Below, piece by piece: positions 16,589 through 24,893 of a stretch of DNA of 24,893 nt. The position numbers were made by a program, and so were the translations under genes. The notes under the pieces were generated by a model, which saw only the letters and a list, made by a program, of their open reading frames with translations, was not told where the DNA came from and searched no databases. Positions within the stretch are counted from its first letter, which is position 1; each line of letters begins with the position of its first letter. The stretch covers positions 1 through 24,893 of the forward strand of contig CAKQWF010000008.1 in NCBI GenBank assembly GCA_934277985.1, in the 5' to 3' direction. This DNA is from an uncultured Oxalobacter sp. (GTDB lineage: Bacteria > Pseudomonadota > Gammaproteobacteria > Burkholderiales > Burkholderiaceae_D).

Positions 16589-17626
16589 ATGTCAATAACC
16601 ACTCAAAATTCTTCCGGCGATCACCGTTTTGTTTCCATGATGCAATGGTTGGAAACATTGCATGAATGGAAACTGGAGCCGGATACCGTCAGACCGGCGT
16701 CATCGGATGCCAGTTTTCGCAGATACTTTCGCGTCGATGGCGAGAATCGTTCGTTCATCGTAATGGATGCACCGCCTGAAAAAGAGAATATCGAGCCGTT
16801 TGTCCGGGTGGCGACCTTGTTCGCTCAAAGCGGCGTTTCCGTACCGCAGGTGCTGGCGCAAAATACCCGCGAGGGTTTTTTGTTGTTGTCCGATCTGGGA
16901 ACCACAACCTATCTGGACAAACTCGACGATACCAATGCAGGCGTCCTGTATCGGGATGCCATCGATGCGTTGCTGCGTATACAGCAAACCAGCAGACCGC
17001 ATGTGCTGCCAGAATACGATCGTGCGACCCTGAAGAGGGAACTGGATCTTTTTCCGGAGTGGTATATCGACAAGCATATGCGATTTCCGATGACACCGGA
17101 AAAGCAGGCGGTACTGGAAAAAACATTCAATATCTTGCTGGCGAACAATCTGTCACAGCCGCAGGTTTTCGTTCATCGGGATTATCATTCGCGAAATCTC
17201 ATGCACATGTCCGGTGAAGCCCGCAATCCCGGGATACTGGATTTCCAGGATGCCTTGTATGGCCCCTTGACATATGATCTGGTGTCGTTGCTCAGGGATG
17301 CCTATATCGAATGGGAAGAGGAACGAGTACTGGACTGGGTGATTCGCTACTGGGAAAAAGCGAAAAAGACCGGTTTGCCCGTCAATCCCGATATCGACCA
17401 GTTCTACAAGGATTTCGAGTGGATGGGGGTCCAGAGACATTTGAAAGTTCTGGGGATATTCGCGCGTTTGTACCATCGTGATGGAAAAGATGCCTATCTC
17501 AAGGACATACCGCTGGTCATGAAATATGCAAGCAAAACGGCTCACCGCTATAACGAATTGGCGCCGCTGGCACGTTTGCTGGATGAGTTGCAGGACAACA
17601 AACCGGATGTCACGTATTCTTTCTGA
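16589..17626 (+). CDS. amgK: N-acetylmuramate/N-acetylglucosamine 1-kinase (aminoglycoside phosphotransferase fold)
   Basis: AmgK phosphorylates the anomeric hydroxyl of MurNAc (and GlcNAc) released from old peptidoglycan. MurU then makes UDP-MurNAc, bypassing the early MurA-dependent steps. The 345-residue protein has an aminoglycoside-phosphotransferase/kinase fold: N-lobe SSDASFRRYFRV (38-49), catalytic loop HRDYHSRN (196-203) and metal-binding ILDFQDALYGP (216-226). Its position directly upstream of murU and beside lptD is the arrangement known for characterised pseudomonad amgK-murU. The start at ATG 16589 is preferred over a TTG at 16580; the ribosome site is weak. The fold gives no reason to call it an antibiotic-resistance enzyme, although this recycling route can lower fosfomycin sensitivity. 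Confidence 0.88.
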   Translation: MSITTQNSSGDHRFVSMMQWLETLHEWKLEPDTVRPASSDASFRRYFRVDGENRSFIVMDAPPEKENIEPFVRVATLFAQSGVSVPQVLAQNTREGFLLLSDLGTTTYLDKLDDTNAGVLYRDAIDALLRIQQTSRPHVLPEYDRATLKRELDLFPEWYIDKHMRFPMTPEKQAVLEKTFNILLANNLSQPQVFVHRDYHSRNLMHMSGEARNPGILDFQDALYGPLTYDLVSLLRDAYIEWEEERVLDWVIRYWEKAKKTGLPVNPDIDQFYKDFEWMGVQRHLKVLGIFARLYHRDGKDAYLKDIPLVMKYASKTAHRYNELAPLARLLDELQDNKPDVTYSF

Positions 17627-17668
17627 ATATCGTTTTCCGGATATTTTTTCAAAGGCCATGATATTGAC

Positions 17669-18382
17669 ATGAAAGCCATGATATTCGCCGCAGGTCGCGG
17701 CAACCGTATGCGACCGTTGACAGACAGTTGTCCGAAGCCGTTGCTGGAAGTGCGTGGACGTCCACTCATTGTCTGGCATATTCTGAATCTGGTTCGCGCA
17801 GGTATTACCGAAATCGTCATTAACCATGCCCATCTTGGGGAACAGATTGAGCAAAGACTTGGAGACGGTTCGGCTTTCGGCGCTTCCATCAGGTATTCAT
17901 GTGAAGGAACAGCACTGGAAACAGCAGGCGGGATTGCCAAGGCAAGACATTTGCTGGGCGAGGAACCGTTCGTTGCCATTGCTTCCGATATTTACTGTCC
18001 CTATTTCGATTTCAGGCAGGTCGAGACGGTTTTGCAGGACAACGATGTCTGGGGAAAGCCATATGACGAATCCAGCAGGGATGTCGCCTGGCTGTATCTG
18101 GTCAAAAATCCCTCTTTCCATCCACAGGGTGACTTTGCGCTCAGTTCTTTTACCGTTCGGAATGACGGACCTGCCAAATGGACGTTTTCAGGAATCGGTG
18201 TATACCGGATGTCCATGTTCGATTCGGTACAGCCCGGTGAGAAAGTGCAGTTGGGCACGATATTGCGGGAATATATCGCTCGGGGTCAGGTCGGAGGCGA
18301 GATTTATCGTGGTGAGTGGAAAAACGTCAATACTATCGATGAGCTGAATCGGCTCAACGGCCTGGTCGGAGCGGTGGACTGA
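17669..18382 (+). CDS. murU: N-acetylmuramate alpha-1-phosphate uridylyltransferase
   Basis: MurU transfers UMP from UTP to MurNAc-1-phosphate, completing the recycling shortcut begun by AmgK. The 237-residue protein is a single nucleotidyltransferase domain without the hexapeptide-repeat tail of GlmU, which is the MurU size. The N-terminal nucleotide loop is MIFAAGRGNRMRPLTDSCPKP, with Lys23 as the expected catalytic lysine. ETAGG lies at 84-88, the metal-site Asp in ASDIYCPYFDF, and WKNVNTIDEL near the end. It lies 42 nt after amgK. An 11-nt direct repeat (GCCATGATATT) flanks the start codon. A strong terminator follows at 18400-18448. Confidence 0.9.
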   Translation: MKAMIFAAGRGNRMRPLTDSCPKPLLEVRGRPLIVWHILNLVRAGITEIVINHAHLGEQIEQRLGDGSAFGASIRYSCEGTALETAGGIAKARHLLGEEPFVAIASDIYCPYFDFRQVETVLQDNDVWGKPYDESSRDVAWLYLVKNPSFHPQGDFALSSFTVRNDGPAKWTFSGIGVYRMSMFDSVQPGEKVQLGTILREYIARGQVGGEIYRGEWKNVNTIDELNRLNGLVGAVD

Positions 18383-18399
18383 AATCCGGTTTTGTGGAT

Positions 18400-18448
18400 A
18401 AAAAGCGCCCTATCAAACCGTTCCGACGGTTTGATAGGGCGCTTTTTT
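18400..18448. terminator. Strong bidirectional terminator between murU and panD
   Basis: A perfect 22-bp stem (18400-18421 with 18426-18447) encloses a TCCG loop. One arm begins with five A residues and the other ends with a run of six T residues (18443-18448), so it can stop transcription of murU from the left and panD from the right. Confidence 0.95.
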
Positions 18449-18468
18449 AATGGAATGTACGGAGTGGC

Positions 18469-18825
18469 TTACTTCAGACCCGTGATCTTGTTGTTGGCAT
18501 CGACCAGAACGACCTTGGGTTTGAAGGTCTTGATTTCTTCGTCATCCATCAGGCCGTAGGTGCAAATGATCAGCAGATCGCCAAGGTGGGCACGGCGTGC
18601 TGCGGCGCCGTTCAAGGAAATTTCACCGCTGCCGCGTTTCCCCGGAATGATGTAGGTAGCGAAGCGTTCGCCGTTGTTGACGTTGTATAACTCGATTCGT
18701 TCGAAAACCGTCATGCCGGCGGCTTCGATCAGATCTTCGTCAATTGCGCAGGAACCTTCATAAGCCAGATCACACTGGGTGACGGTGGCACGATGAATTT
18801 TTCCGCGTAACATAATCCGTTGCAT
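18469..18825 (-). CDS. panD: Aspartate 1-decarboxylase precursor
   Basis: PanD decarboxylates L-aspartate to beta-alanine for pantothenate and coenzyme A. The 118-residue proenzyme begins [20 protein letters not shown]. It is cleaved between Gly24 and Ser25 in YEGSCAID to expose the pyruvoyl cofactor derived from Ser25. Lys9 and the later motif [16 protein letters not shown] are also family-typical. The ATG at 18825 is preferred: AGGAG lies 9 nt upstream, while a TTG two codons earlier has worse spacing. The gene is monocistronic here, with no panB/panC neighbours, and ends just inside a bidirectional terminator. Confidence 0.96.
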   Translation of the reverse strand: MQRIMLRGKIHRATVTQCDLAYEGSCAIDEDLIEAAGMTVFERIELYNVNNGERFATYIIPGKRGSGEISLNGAAARRAHLGDLLIICTYGLMDDEEIKTFKPKVVLVDANNKITGLK

Positions 18826-19103
18826 GTTCAATTTCTCCTGTTTGCGAAAGATGGCATACGCATTTCCGGTGTATTTGCCATTTCGTTTCCTGTTTGATGA
18901 AAGAACGCATGTGTCCAGACAGGACGGCGTTCCGTAATCCGAATTGTGAAATGGGCGCTTTTACTAGCGATAAGATAACCAAAGATACCAGTCGTCCGGA
19001 TGTGTCCGCATCCTCAAAATGCCTTATCCATTCCGTACCTGGCGGTTGATAACATTTGATGACTGACGCTTTCGGCGGCTTACGGCATCGCCATAACGCA
19101 CGT

Positions 19104-19118
19104 TTTACAGATTGTAAA
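19104..19118. promoter_or_regulatory. Operator-like palindrome TTTACA-GAT-TGTAAA
   Basis: TTTACAGATTGTAAA is a perfect 6-3-6 dyad located 50 nt upstream of a TATAAT box and about 230 nt upstream of nudJ. It is the size and symmetry of a dimeric regulator site. I cannot assign a regulator. Confidence 0.35.
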
Positions 19119-19178
19119 TCAAATAAAAGCCGACTGGGTCAATTTCCTCCACACTTTGGAAATTTTTTTATAATACAC

Positions 19179-19207
19179 AATTTTTTTGCAAGGAAAGCAA
19201 AAAAATT
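19179..19207 (+). repeat. A/T-rich stem-loop downstream of a TATAAT box
   Basis: AATTTTTTTGC (19179-19189) pairs perfectly with GCAAAAAAATT (19197-19207) around a 7-nt loop AAGGAAA. A consensus TATAAT sits just upstream at 19169-19174 but has no good -35 partner. Transcription from that box would begin within or next to the T run. Confidence 0.5.
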
Positions 19208-19349
19208 CAAACTTTTATGTCGGTGGTGATGTTTTGACCACGGTCATGGAAGTATCCGGTATGCCGCGGATGGAGAGTGCGGGGGCGGTTGCATAGCAAA
19301 TGCAGGGCATTGCGCTAAAATAAGGCGGAATCGTACAGACGGAGCGGTT

Positions 19350-19811
19350 ATGTTCAAACCTGAAATCACGGTGGCATCCGTTATCGAAAAAGACGGGCGT
19401 TTCCTGATGGTAGAAGAGGAAACGGAGCAAGGGATCACGCTGAATCAGCCGGCAGGTCATCTGGAAGCGGATGAATCCTTGCAAGAGGCTGCAATACGTG
19501 AGACGCTGGAGGAAACGGCTTGCCGGATGGCGCCGGATGGGCTTGTCGGTGTTTATTTGCTGCAATATACCCTGGAAAAAGGTGAGAAAGTGTCTTTTTT
19601 GCGTTTCACTTTTTCAGGGAAAGTGATATCAGAAAGCAATCGTCCGCTCGATCCTGACATATTGCGGGCGGTGTGGATGACATATGATGAAATATTGGCC
19701 AGTCGTCACAGGCATCGCAGCAAACTGGTTTTGCAGTCGATTGAAGATTATCTGAAGGGGCAGACGATGCCTCTTTCCATGTTGTCCACATGGTTTGTGG
19801 AAAGAAAGTGA
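19350..19811 (+). CDS. nudJ: Nudix hydrolase, NudJ type
   Basis: NudJ-type Nudix enzymes hydrolyse nucleoside tri- and diphosphates; E. coli NudJ also acts on the thiamine pyrimidine pyrophosphate. The 153-residue protein has the same length as E. coli NudJ and a similar opening ([23 protein letters not shown]). The Nudix box runs from Gly36: [14 protein letters not shown] then RETLEETAC, with the catalytic RE..EE intact. The usual glycine near the box end is alanine (EETAC), a substitution I believe is tolerated in this subgroup. GGAG lies about 6 nt before the ATG. mnmA follows 4 nt after the stop; the same nudJ-mnmA pairing occurs in E. coli. Confidence 0.9.
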   Translation: MFKPEITVASVIEKDGRFLMVEEETEQGITLNQPAGHLEADESLQEAAIRETLEETACRMAPDGLVGVYLLQYTLEKGEKVSFLRFTFSGKVISESNRPLDPDILRAVWMTYDEILASRHRHRSKLVLQSIEDYLKGQTMPLSMLSTWFVERK

Positions 19812-19815
19812 AGGC

Positions 19816-20946
19816 ATGAGCAAGAAAAAAGTCGTGATTGGCATGTCTGGCGGCGTCGATTCGTCCGTATCGGCATGGCTTCTGAAAGAGCAGGGTTACG
19901 AAGTCGTCGGGCTTTTCATGAAGAACTGGGAAGACGATGACGACAGTGAATATTGTTCGGCGCGGCAAGACTGGCTTGATGCCGTTACAGTTGCCGATGT
20001 GATCGGTATCGATATCGAGGTCGTGAATTTTGCAGCTGAATACAAGGAACGGGTTTTCTCGGAGTTTCTGAAAGAATACGAAGCGGGCAGAACGCCGAAT
20101 CCTGACGTATTGTGCAATGCGGAAATCAAGTTCAAGGCTTTTCTGGATCATGCCATGTCTCTGGGGGCGGAACGGATTGCCACGGGACATTATGCGCGGG
20201 TACGCGAAAAAGACGGGCGTTTCGAGTTGCTCAAGGCGGTAGATGATACGAAAGACCAGAGCTATTTCCTGCATCGCCTGAATCAGAAACAGTTGTCGAA
20301 AACGATTTTCCCGCTTGGCGAAATCAGAAAAACGGAAGTTCGCAAAATAGCGGAAAAAATCGGATTGCCGAATGCGAAAAAAAAGGATTCGACGGGGATC
20401 TGTTTTATCGGCGAACGTCCTTTCCGCGCCTTTCTGAACCGTTATCTATCCTATGAGCCAGGCCCGATCAGGACGCCTGAGGGCGTGGAAGTCGGGCGAC
20501 ATGTCGGACTGAGCTTCTATACCATCGGACAACGCAAGGGGATCGGTATCGGTGGGCTGAAGTCATTCAGAAAACCGGATGGTACGAGCGATGCATGGTA
20601 TGTCGCTCGCAAGGATATTCCAAACAATACGCTGTACGTCGTGCAAGGGCATGACCATCCCTGGCTGTTGTCACCATCGCTGGTGGCAGGACAATCCAGC
20701 TGGATTGCCGGTACACCGCCGCAGACTCATGATCTGGCGGTCAAAACGCGTTATCGTCAGAAAGATGTGCCATGCAGACTCGACATAACGGGACATGCCG
20801 AATTTTCGGCCCGTTTTGTGCAGCCGCAATGGGCGATCACTCCCGGACAATCAGCAGTGTTTTATCAGGGGGATGTTTGCCTTGGCGGCGGGATTATCGA
20901 TAGCTCCGGCAAGACGGGAAACGACGTCGTTTCAACCAAAGCCTGA
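19816..20946 (+). CDS. mnmA: tRNA-specific 2-thiouridylase
   Basis: MnmA adenylates and thiolates U34 of the tRNAs for Lys, Glu and Gln, using sulfur relayed from IscS through Tus proteins. The 376-residue protein has the PP-loop GMSGGVDSS (9-17). The D-loop-like region [12 protein letters not shown] contains Cys100, and [17 protein letters not shown] contains Cys196; these correspond to the catalytic pair of E. coli MnmA. ATGHYAR (122-128) is also conserved. The start is the ATG at 19816, directly after the nudJ stop. An in-frame TTG at 19795 lies inside nudJ and is rejected. Confidence 0.97.
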   Translation: MSKKKVVIGMSGGVDSSVSAWLLKEQGYEVVGLFMKNWEDDDDSEYCSARQDWLDAVTVADVIGIDIEVVNFAAEYKERVFSEFLKEYEAGRTPNPDVLCNAEIKFKAFLDHAMSLGAERIATGHYARVREKDGRFELLKAVDDTKDQSYFLHRLNQKQLSKTIFPLGEIRKTEVRKIAEKIGLPNAKKKDSTGICFIGERPFRAFLNRYLSYEPGPIRTPEGVEVGRHVGLSFYTIGQRKGIGIGGLKSFRKPDGTSDAWYVARKDIPNNTLYVVQGHDHPWLLSPSLVAGQSSWIAGTPPQTHDLAVKTRYRQKDVPCRLDITGHAEFSARFVQPQWAITPGQSAVFYQGDVCLGGGIIDSSGKTGNDVVSTKA

Positions 20947-20978
20947 TCGTGTATCTGCCGCGCCTTCAGACGGCAGGT

Positions 20979-21584
20979 TCATTGTGGACGGGTTTCCTGA
21001 AAAGACGGGCGTTTCGCAAGACGTTCGGACAGGGCTGCCAGATTGGGGTATTGGCTTCGCCATGCTATTTCCGGAAAGCGGAAGTCCAGCCAGCCCAGCG
21101 CGCAACCAACGGCAATATCGGCGAGTGAAAAGGTATTTTCATAGCAGAATGTGTGTTCGCCGAGCTGTGCGGCAAGCGCTTTCAGGCCGGCATGAACTTT
21201 TCCGGTTTGCAATCCGATCCAGTCAGGACTTTGCATGGTGGCCGGGCGTTTGCCTTCCAAGCGAACCAGAATGGCTGCATCCATGATGCCGTCGGCCAGT
21301 GCTTCCCAGCATTTGACTTCGGTACGTGCATGACGGTCTTCCGGCAAAAGACGATTGACCGGGGTGAGCGTGTCGAGATAATCCACAATCACGCTGGAGT
21401 CATAAAGCGTTTTTCCATCATCCAGAACCAGACAAGGGACTTTGCCAAGCGGATTGAATTTTGTCGCGATATTGTCCGGAGCGCTCAGGTCGGTCAGAAC
21501 GAATTCATAACCGATCTTTTTTTCGGACAATACAATGCGCGTTTTGCGGACGTAAGGACTGGTGAGAATTCCGATCAGTTTCAT
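20979..21584 (-). CDS. Glutathione S-transferase family protein
   Basis: This 201-residue protein has an N-terminal thioredoxin-like GST domain: MKLIGILTSPYVRKTRIVL, then NPLGKVPCLVLDDGKTLYDSS with the cis-proline and the glutathione-binding Asp-Ser. The helical C-terminal domain contains the N-capping motif SLADIAVGCALGWLD. Ser8/Pro9 at the first helix resemble the YibF-like bacterial GST group, in which the activating residue is Ser or Cys. The substrate is unknown. The ATG at 21584 fits the family start; the frame is open to 21611 but those residues are not family-like, and no strong ribosome site is visible. The gene converges on mnmA with only 32 nt between stops and is divergent from purB. 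Confidence 0.9.
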   Translation of the reverse strand: MKLIGILTSPYVRKTRIVLSEKKIGYEFVLTDLSAPDNIATKFNPLGKVPCLVLDDGKTLYDSSVIVDYLDTLTPVNRLLPEDRHARTEVKCWEALADGIMDAAILVRLEGKRPATMQSPDWIGLQTGKVHAGLKALAAQLGEHTFCYENTFSLADIAVGCALGWLDFRFPEIAWRSQYPNLAALSERLAKRPSFQETRPQ

Positions 21585-21651
21585 GGCGCACATAGAAAAA
21601 ATATGCCGCATTATAGCATCGGCGTGTCAGATATACGTCAGTATTGCGTGA

Positions 21652-23148
<1,497 letters not shown>

Positions 23149-23176
23149 ATAATAATATTTAAGGAAAGGGTGAATT

Positions 23177-23743
23177 ATGCGATTCGTTCGTAACTGTCTG
23201 GGAGCCATCGTCGCTTCCATGGCGCTTGTTGCAGTGCCTGGTCAGGCTGCAGAAAACAACGGCTATATGGTCGATGGCGTGTCTTTTGAAGTCGGTGTCG
23301 GCGAACATGTTGAATTGGCACGTGTCGGTTTCCAGTGGGACTGGAACAAGGACTGGCTCAGAACAGCGGGCGGATGGCATCTGAATGGTTACTGGGACCT
23401 GAACCTCGGCTGGTGGCATGGTGACCGTTACAACGATGGACATGGTTCACAGGATCTGGCCGTTATCGGTATCACCCCGGTATTCCGTTGGGAAAAGGCC
23501 ACGAAGAAAGGCGTTTATGTCGAAGCCGGTATCGGCGCCAGCCTGTTCTCGGAAAATTACAACAACAATGGCAACAAGATGAGTACGGCCTTTGAATTCG
23601 CCGATCATATCGGTGTGGGTTACGTATTCGACAACAATTTCGATCTGGGCCTGAGACTCCAGCACTATTCCAACGGCGGTATCAGCAAGCCGAACGATGG
23701 CGAAAACTTCATCGTTTTGCGTGGCGCTTATCGCTTCGAATAA
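23177..23743 (+). CDS. pagL: Outer-membrane lipid A 3-O-deacylase, PagL family
   Basis: PagL enzymes sit in the outer membrane and remove the 3-O-linked acyl chain from lipid A, altering endotoxicity and membrane packing. The 188-residue precursor has a signal peptide (about 1-25, AIVASMALVAVPGQAA). An eight-stranded-barrel-like body follows, rich in Trp, Tyr and Gly, and then the active-site motif LQHYSNGGISKPNDGENF. By analogy with Pseudomonas PagL, the triad is His163, Ser165 and Glu176. The protein ends RFE, with phenylalanine penultimate instead of terminal. AAGGAAAGGG gives a strong ribosome site. It lies 28 nt after purB, so it may be read through from it. Confidence 0.88.
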   Translation: MRFVRNCLGAIVASMALVAVPGQAAENNGYMVDGVSFEVGVGEHVELARVGFQWDWNKDWLRTAGGWHLNGYWDLNLGWWHGDRYNDGHGSQDLAVIGITPVFRWEKATKKGVYVEAGIGASLFSENYNNNGNKMSTAFEFADHIGVGYVFDNNFDLGLRLQHYSNGGISKPNDGENFIVLRGAYRFE

Positions 23744-23770
23744 ACGCCTTGTCCTGATGGAATCAGTCAA

Positions 23771-24676
23771 GTGAGTAACGAAAATTTGCCGAATATCGCG
23801 TTTGTCGGTATCGGCCTGATGGGGCTGCCGATGGCAGCCCGACTTGTACAGGCAGGGTATCCGCTCAACGCATGGAACAGAACACGTGAAAAGGCATTGC
23901 CGCTTGCCGGGTATGGTGCCAAGGTGGCCGATACACTGGCAGATGCGGTTCGCACTGCCGATATTGTGATTACCATGCTTGAAGCCGGGCCGGTCGTCAA
24001 ACGGGTTGTTGAAGCCATGTTGCCTGATTTGCGTTCCGGAACGCTGGTAATCGACATGAGCTCGACGAAACAGTCCGAAGCATGTGAAGTCCAGCGGATG
24101 CTGGCGCCATGTCAGGTCGCGTTTCTGGATGCACCGGTATCTGGCGGTGTTGTCGGTGCCGAGGCGGGAACGCTGGCGATTATGGTCGGCGGGCAGCCTG
24201 ATGATTTCAGACGCGCCGAGCCATTGTTCAAGGTAATGGGGCGGCCGACGCTGGTAGGACCGACCGGAAGTGGGCAGATAGCCAAGCTGTGCAATCAGCT
24301 GATCGTCGGAGGGACGGTCGCCATTGTCGCGGAAGCCATGTTGCTTGCGCAGGCAGGGGGTGCTGATCCTGCCGCCATGCGCCAGGCGATTCGTGGTGGT
24401 TTTGCCGAAAGCAGGATCCTTGATTTGCATGGACAGCGCATGCTCGACCGCAATTTCAAACCGGGTGGACAGATCAAGAGTCAGGCCAAGGACCATGCCA
24501 ATATCATGGCGGCCGCAGAAGATACCGGTCTCAAATTGCCGCTGACGAAACGGGTAGCCGAACTCTTCAACGGCCTGCTCGAAAACCATGCCGAAGCCGA
24601 TCAGGCTGCCGCATTGCTCGCGCTGGAAGCGATCAATCCAACTGTCCGTCTGGGAGATGGGCCGGATCGATTTTGA
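23771..24676 (+). CDS. glxR: Tartronate semialdehyde (2-hydroxy-3-oxopropionate) reductase, beta-hydroxyacid dehydrogenase family
   Basis: GarR/GlxR enzymes reduce tartronate semialdehyde to D-glycerate with NAD(P)H. They act after glyoxylate carboligase in glyoxylate assimilation. The 301-residue protein has the dinucleotide loop GIGLMG (13-18), the substrate motif DAPVSGG (120-126), the catalytic lysine Lys172 in GSGQIAKLCNQ, and the C-terminal cofactor motif KDHANIMAAAEDTG. Other members of the family (3-hydroxyisobutyrate or 6-phosphogluconate-like dehydrogenases) cannot be fully excluded. The start codon is GTG at 23771 with a weak ribosome site. The gene lies 27 nt after pagL. No gcl or hyi neighbour is visible. 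Two terminators follow. Confidence 0.82.
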   Translation: MSNENLPNIAFVGIGLMGLPMAARLVQAGYPLNAWNRTREKALPLAGYGAKVADTLADAVRTADIVITMLEAGPVVKRVVEAMLPDLRSGTLVIDMSSTKQSEACEVQRMLAPCQVAFLDAPVSGGVVGAEAGTLAIMVGGQPDDFRRAEPLFKVMGRPTLVGPTGSGQIAKLCNQLIVGGTVAIVAEAMLLAQAGGADPAAMRQAIRGGFAESRILDLHGQRMLDRNFKPGGQIKSQAKDHANIMAAAEDTGLKLPLTKRVAELFNGLLENHAEADQAAALLALEAINPTVRLGDGPDRF

Positions 24677-24691
24677 AAGGAAAAAGATCCT

Positions 24692-24730
24692 CCAATAAAA
24701 AACGCGACAATATGTCGCGTTTTTTATTGG
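24692..24730. terminator. Intrinsic terminator after glxR
   Basis: A perfect 18-bp stem (24692-24709 with 24713-24730) encloses a 3-nt loop ATA, with A-tracts and T-tracts inside the arms. It begins 16 nt after the glxR stop and can act in either direction. Confidence 0.92.
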
Positions 24731-24777
24731 AACGACAGCATCGGACCACATTCACAGGCATGACCCATATATGTGCC

Positions 24778-24810
24778 AAAAACACAAACGCCCGCAGTTG
24801 CGGGCGTTTG
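24778..24810 (-). terminator. Intrinsic terminator of the minus-strand gene at the window end
   Basis: A perfect 12-bp inverted repeat (CAAACGCCCGCA, 24785-24796, with 24799-24810) is followed, reading on the minus strand, by TGTTTTT (24784-24778). It lies 21 nt beyond the stop of the partial minus-strand gene. Confidence 0.85.
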
Positions 24811-24830
24811 ATAAATAGGCGAGAGAGCTG

Positions 24831-24893
24831 TCAGGAACGTGCGCGAGCTTCCTCGGCGGCGCTGACGTGCTGGTTGGCATAGGACTGGTGAGC
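24831..24893 (-). CDS. C-terminal end of an unidentified minus-strand gene (partial)
   Basis: Reading in from the right edge on the minus strand, 20 codons end AHQSYANQHVSAAEEARARS before a TGA at 24833-24831. The terminator at 24778-24810 follows at a normal distance, which supports a real gene. The Ala/Glu/Arg-rich tail suggests a helix, but there is too little to name the protein. Confidence 0.6.
   Translation of the reverse strand, partial: AHQSYANQHVSAAEEARARS

Larger units (their letters stand above)
18826..19349. other. Gene-free stretch of about 520 nt between panD and nudJ
   Basis: No convincing gene is present. A short minus-strand frame (18770-18982) overlaps panD out of frame and lacks family features. 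A 16-codon plus-strand frame starting at 19246 has no ribosome site. The stretch contains the 5' regions of both flanking genes, a perfect 15-nt palindrome (19104-19118), a TATAAT box (19169-19174) and an A/T stem-loop (19179-19207). A small GGATG/CATCC hairpin lies near 19000. Confidence 0.5.

Noticed and set aside
16589..17626. Reading the phosphotransferase-fold gene as an aminoglycoside resistance gene
   Set aside because: Adjacency to murU and lptD and its overall motifs fit AmgK, a peptidoglycan-sugar kinase.
19246..19296. 16-codon ORF (MEVSGMPRMESAGAVA) in the nudJ leader
   Set aside because: No Shine-Dalgarno and no run of regulatory codons that would suggest a leader peptide.
20947..20978. 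CTGCCG/CGGCAG hairpin between mnmA and gst as a terminator
   Set aside because: Only 6 bp with a 10-nt loop and no T-tract on either strand.
23447..24751. 434-codon minus-strand frame opposite pagL and glxR
   Set aside because: It crosses two well-supported genes and a terminator, with no ribosome site or family features.
24673..24882. 69-codon plus-strand frame at the window end
   Set aside because: It spans both terminator hairpins, so its lysine- and arginine-rich sequence is a by-product of A-tracts and stems.

Overview
This window is ordinary chromosomal housekeeping DNA from a Gram-negative bacterium, most likely a betaproteobacterium of the order Burkholderiales. The evidence is an lptD-surA-pdxA-rsmA block, an amgK-murU pair divergent from lptD, a PagL-type lipid A deacylase and a DUF47-Pit phosphate module. 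G+C is moderate (about half by eye, not computed) and codon use looks even throughout. Moderate G+C together with a tartronate semialdehyde reductase would suit an Oxalobacter-like member of the Oxalobacteraceae. That placement is an inference from protein flavour, not a database result.

Layout. Positions 1-133 hold the tail of an unidentified upstream gene and a terminator-like hairpin. sucC-sucD (134-2181, +) encode succinyl-CoA synthetase and converge on thiL-pgpA-pncC (4246-2243, -); a bidirectional terminator lies between the two groups. A putative Na+/H+ antiporter gene (4443-5708, +) diverges from thiL and is preceded by a compact structured leader. Then come dnaB (5823-7220), a DUF47/PhoU-like gene with pit (7312-9011), a gene-free stretch of about 470 nt, a small S30AE/HPF gene (-), and a divergent NhaR-like LysR regulator (+). 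The minus-strand run lptD-surA-pdxA-rsmA (16495-10842) is tightly packed, with 1-4 nt overlaps among its last three genes. Divergent from lptD are amgK-murU (peptidoglycan sugar recycling). They end in a very strong bidirectional terminator shared with panD (-). A gene-free stretch of about 520 nt precedes nudJ-mnmA (+). It is followed by a GST gene (-), purB (+), pagL (+), a GarR/GlxR-type reductase (+), two terminators, and the last 20 codons of a minus-strand gene.

How the genes relate. Two clusters concern the envelope: LptD and SurA for outer-membrane biogenesis, AmgK and MurU for cell-wall recycling, with PagL for lipid A remodelling some 7 kb away. Two loci concern ion handling: the antiporter with its structured leader, and the NhaR-like regulator about 4 kb downstream. 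The rest is core metabolism: TCA cycle, thiamine, pyridoxal phosphate, pantothenate, purines, phospholipid synthesis and phosphate uptake.

I see no mobile element, prophage, CRISPR array, tRNA or rRNA. The best candidate for a regulatory element of interest is the folded leader at 4346-4418 upstream of the antiporter; it may belong to a known class of cation-responsive RNA. The other findings are smaller: a hairpin jammed against the sucC start, operator-like palindromes, and unexplained inverted repeats in the two long gene-free stretches.
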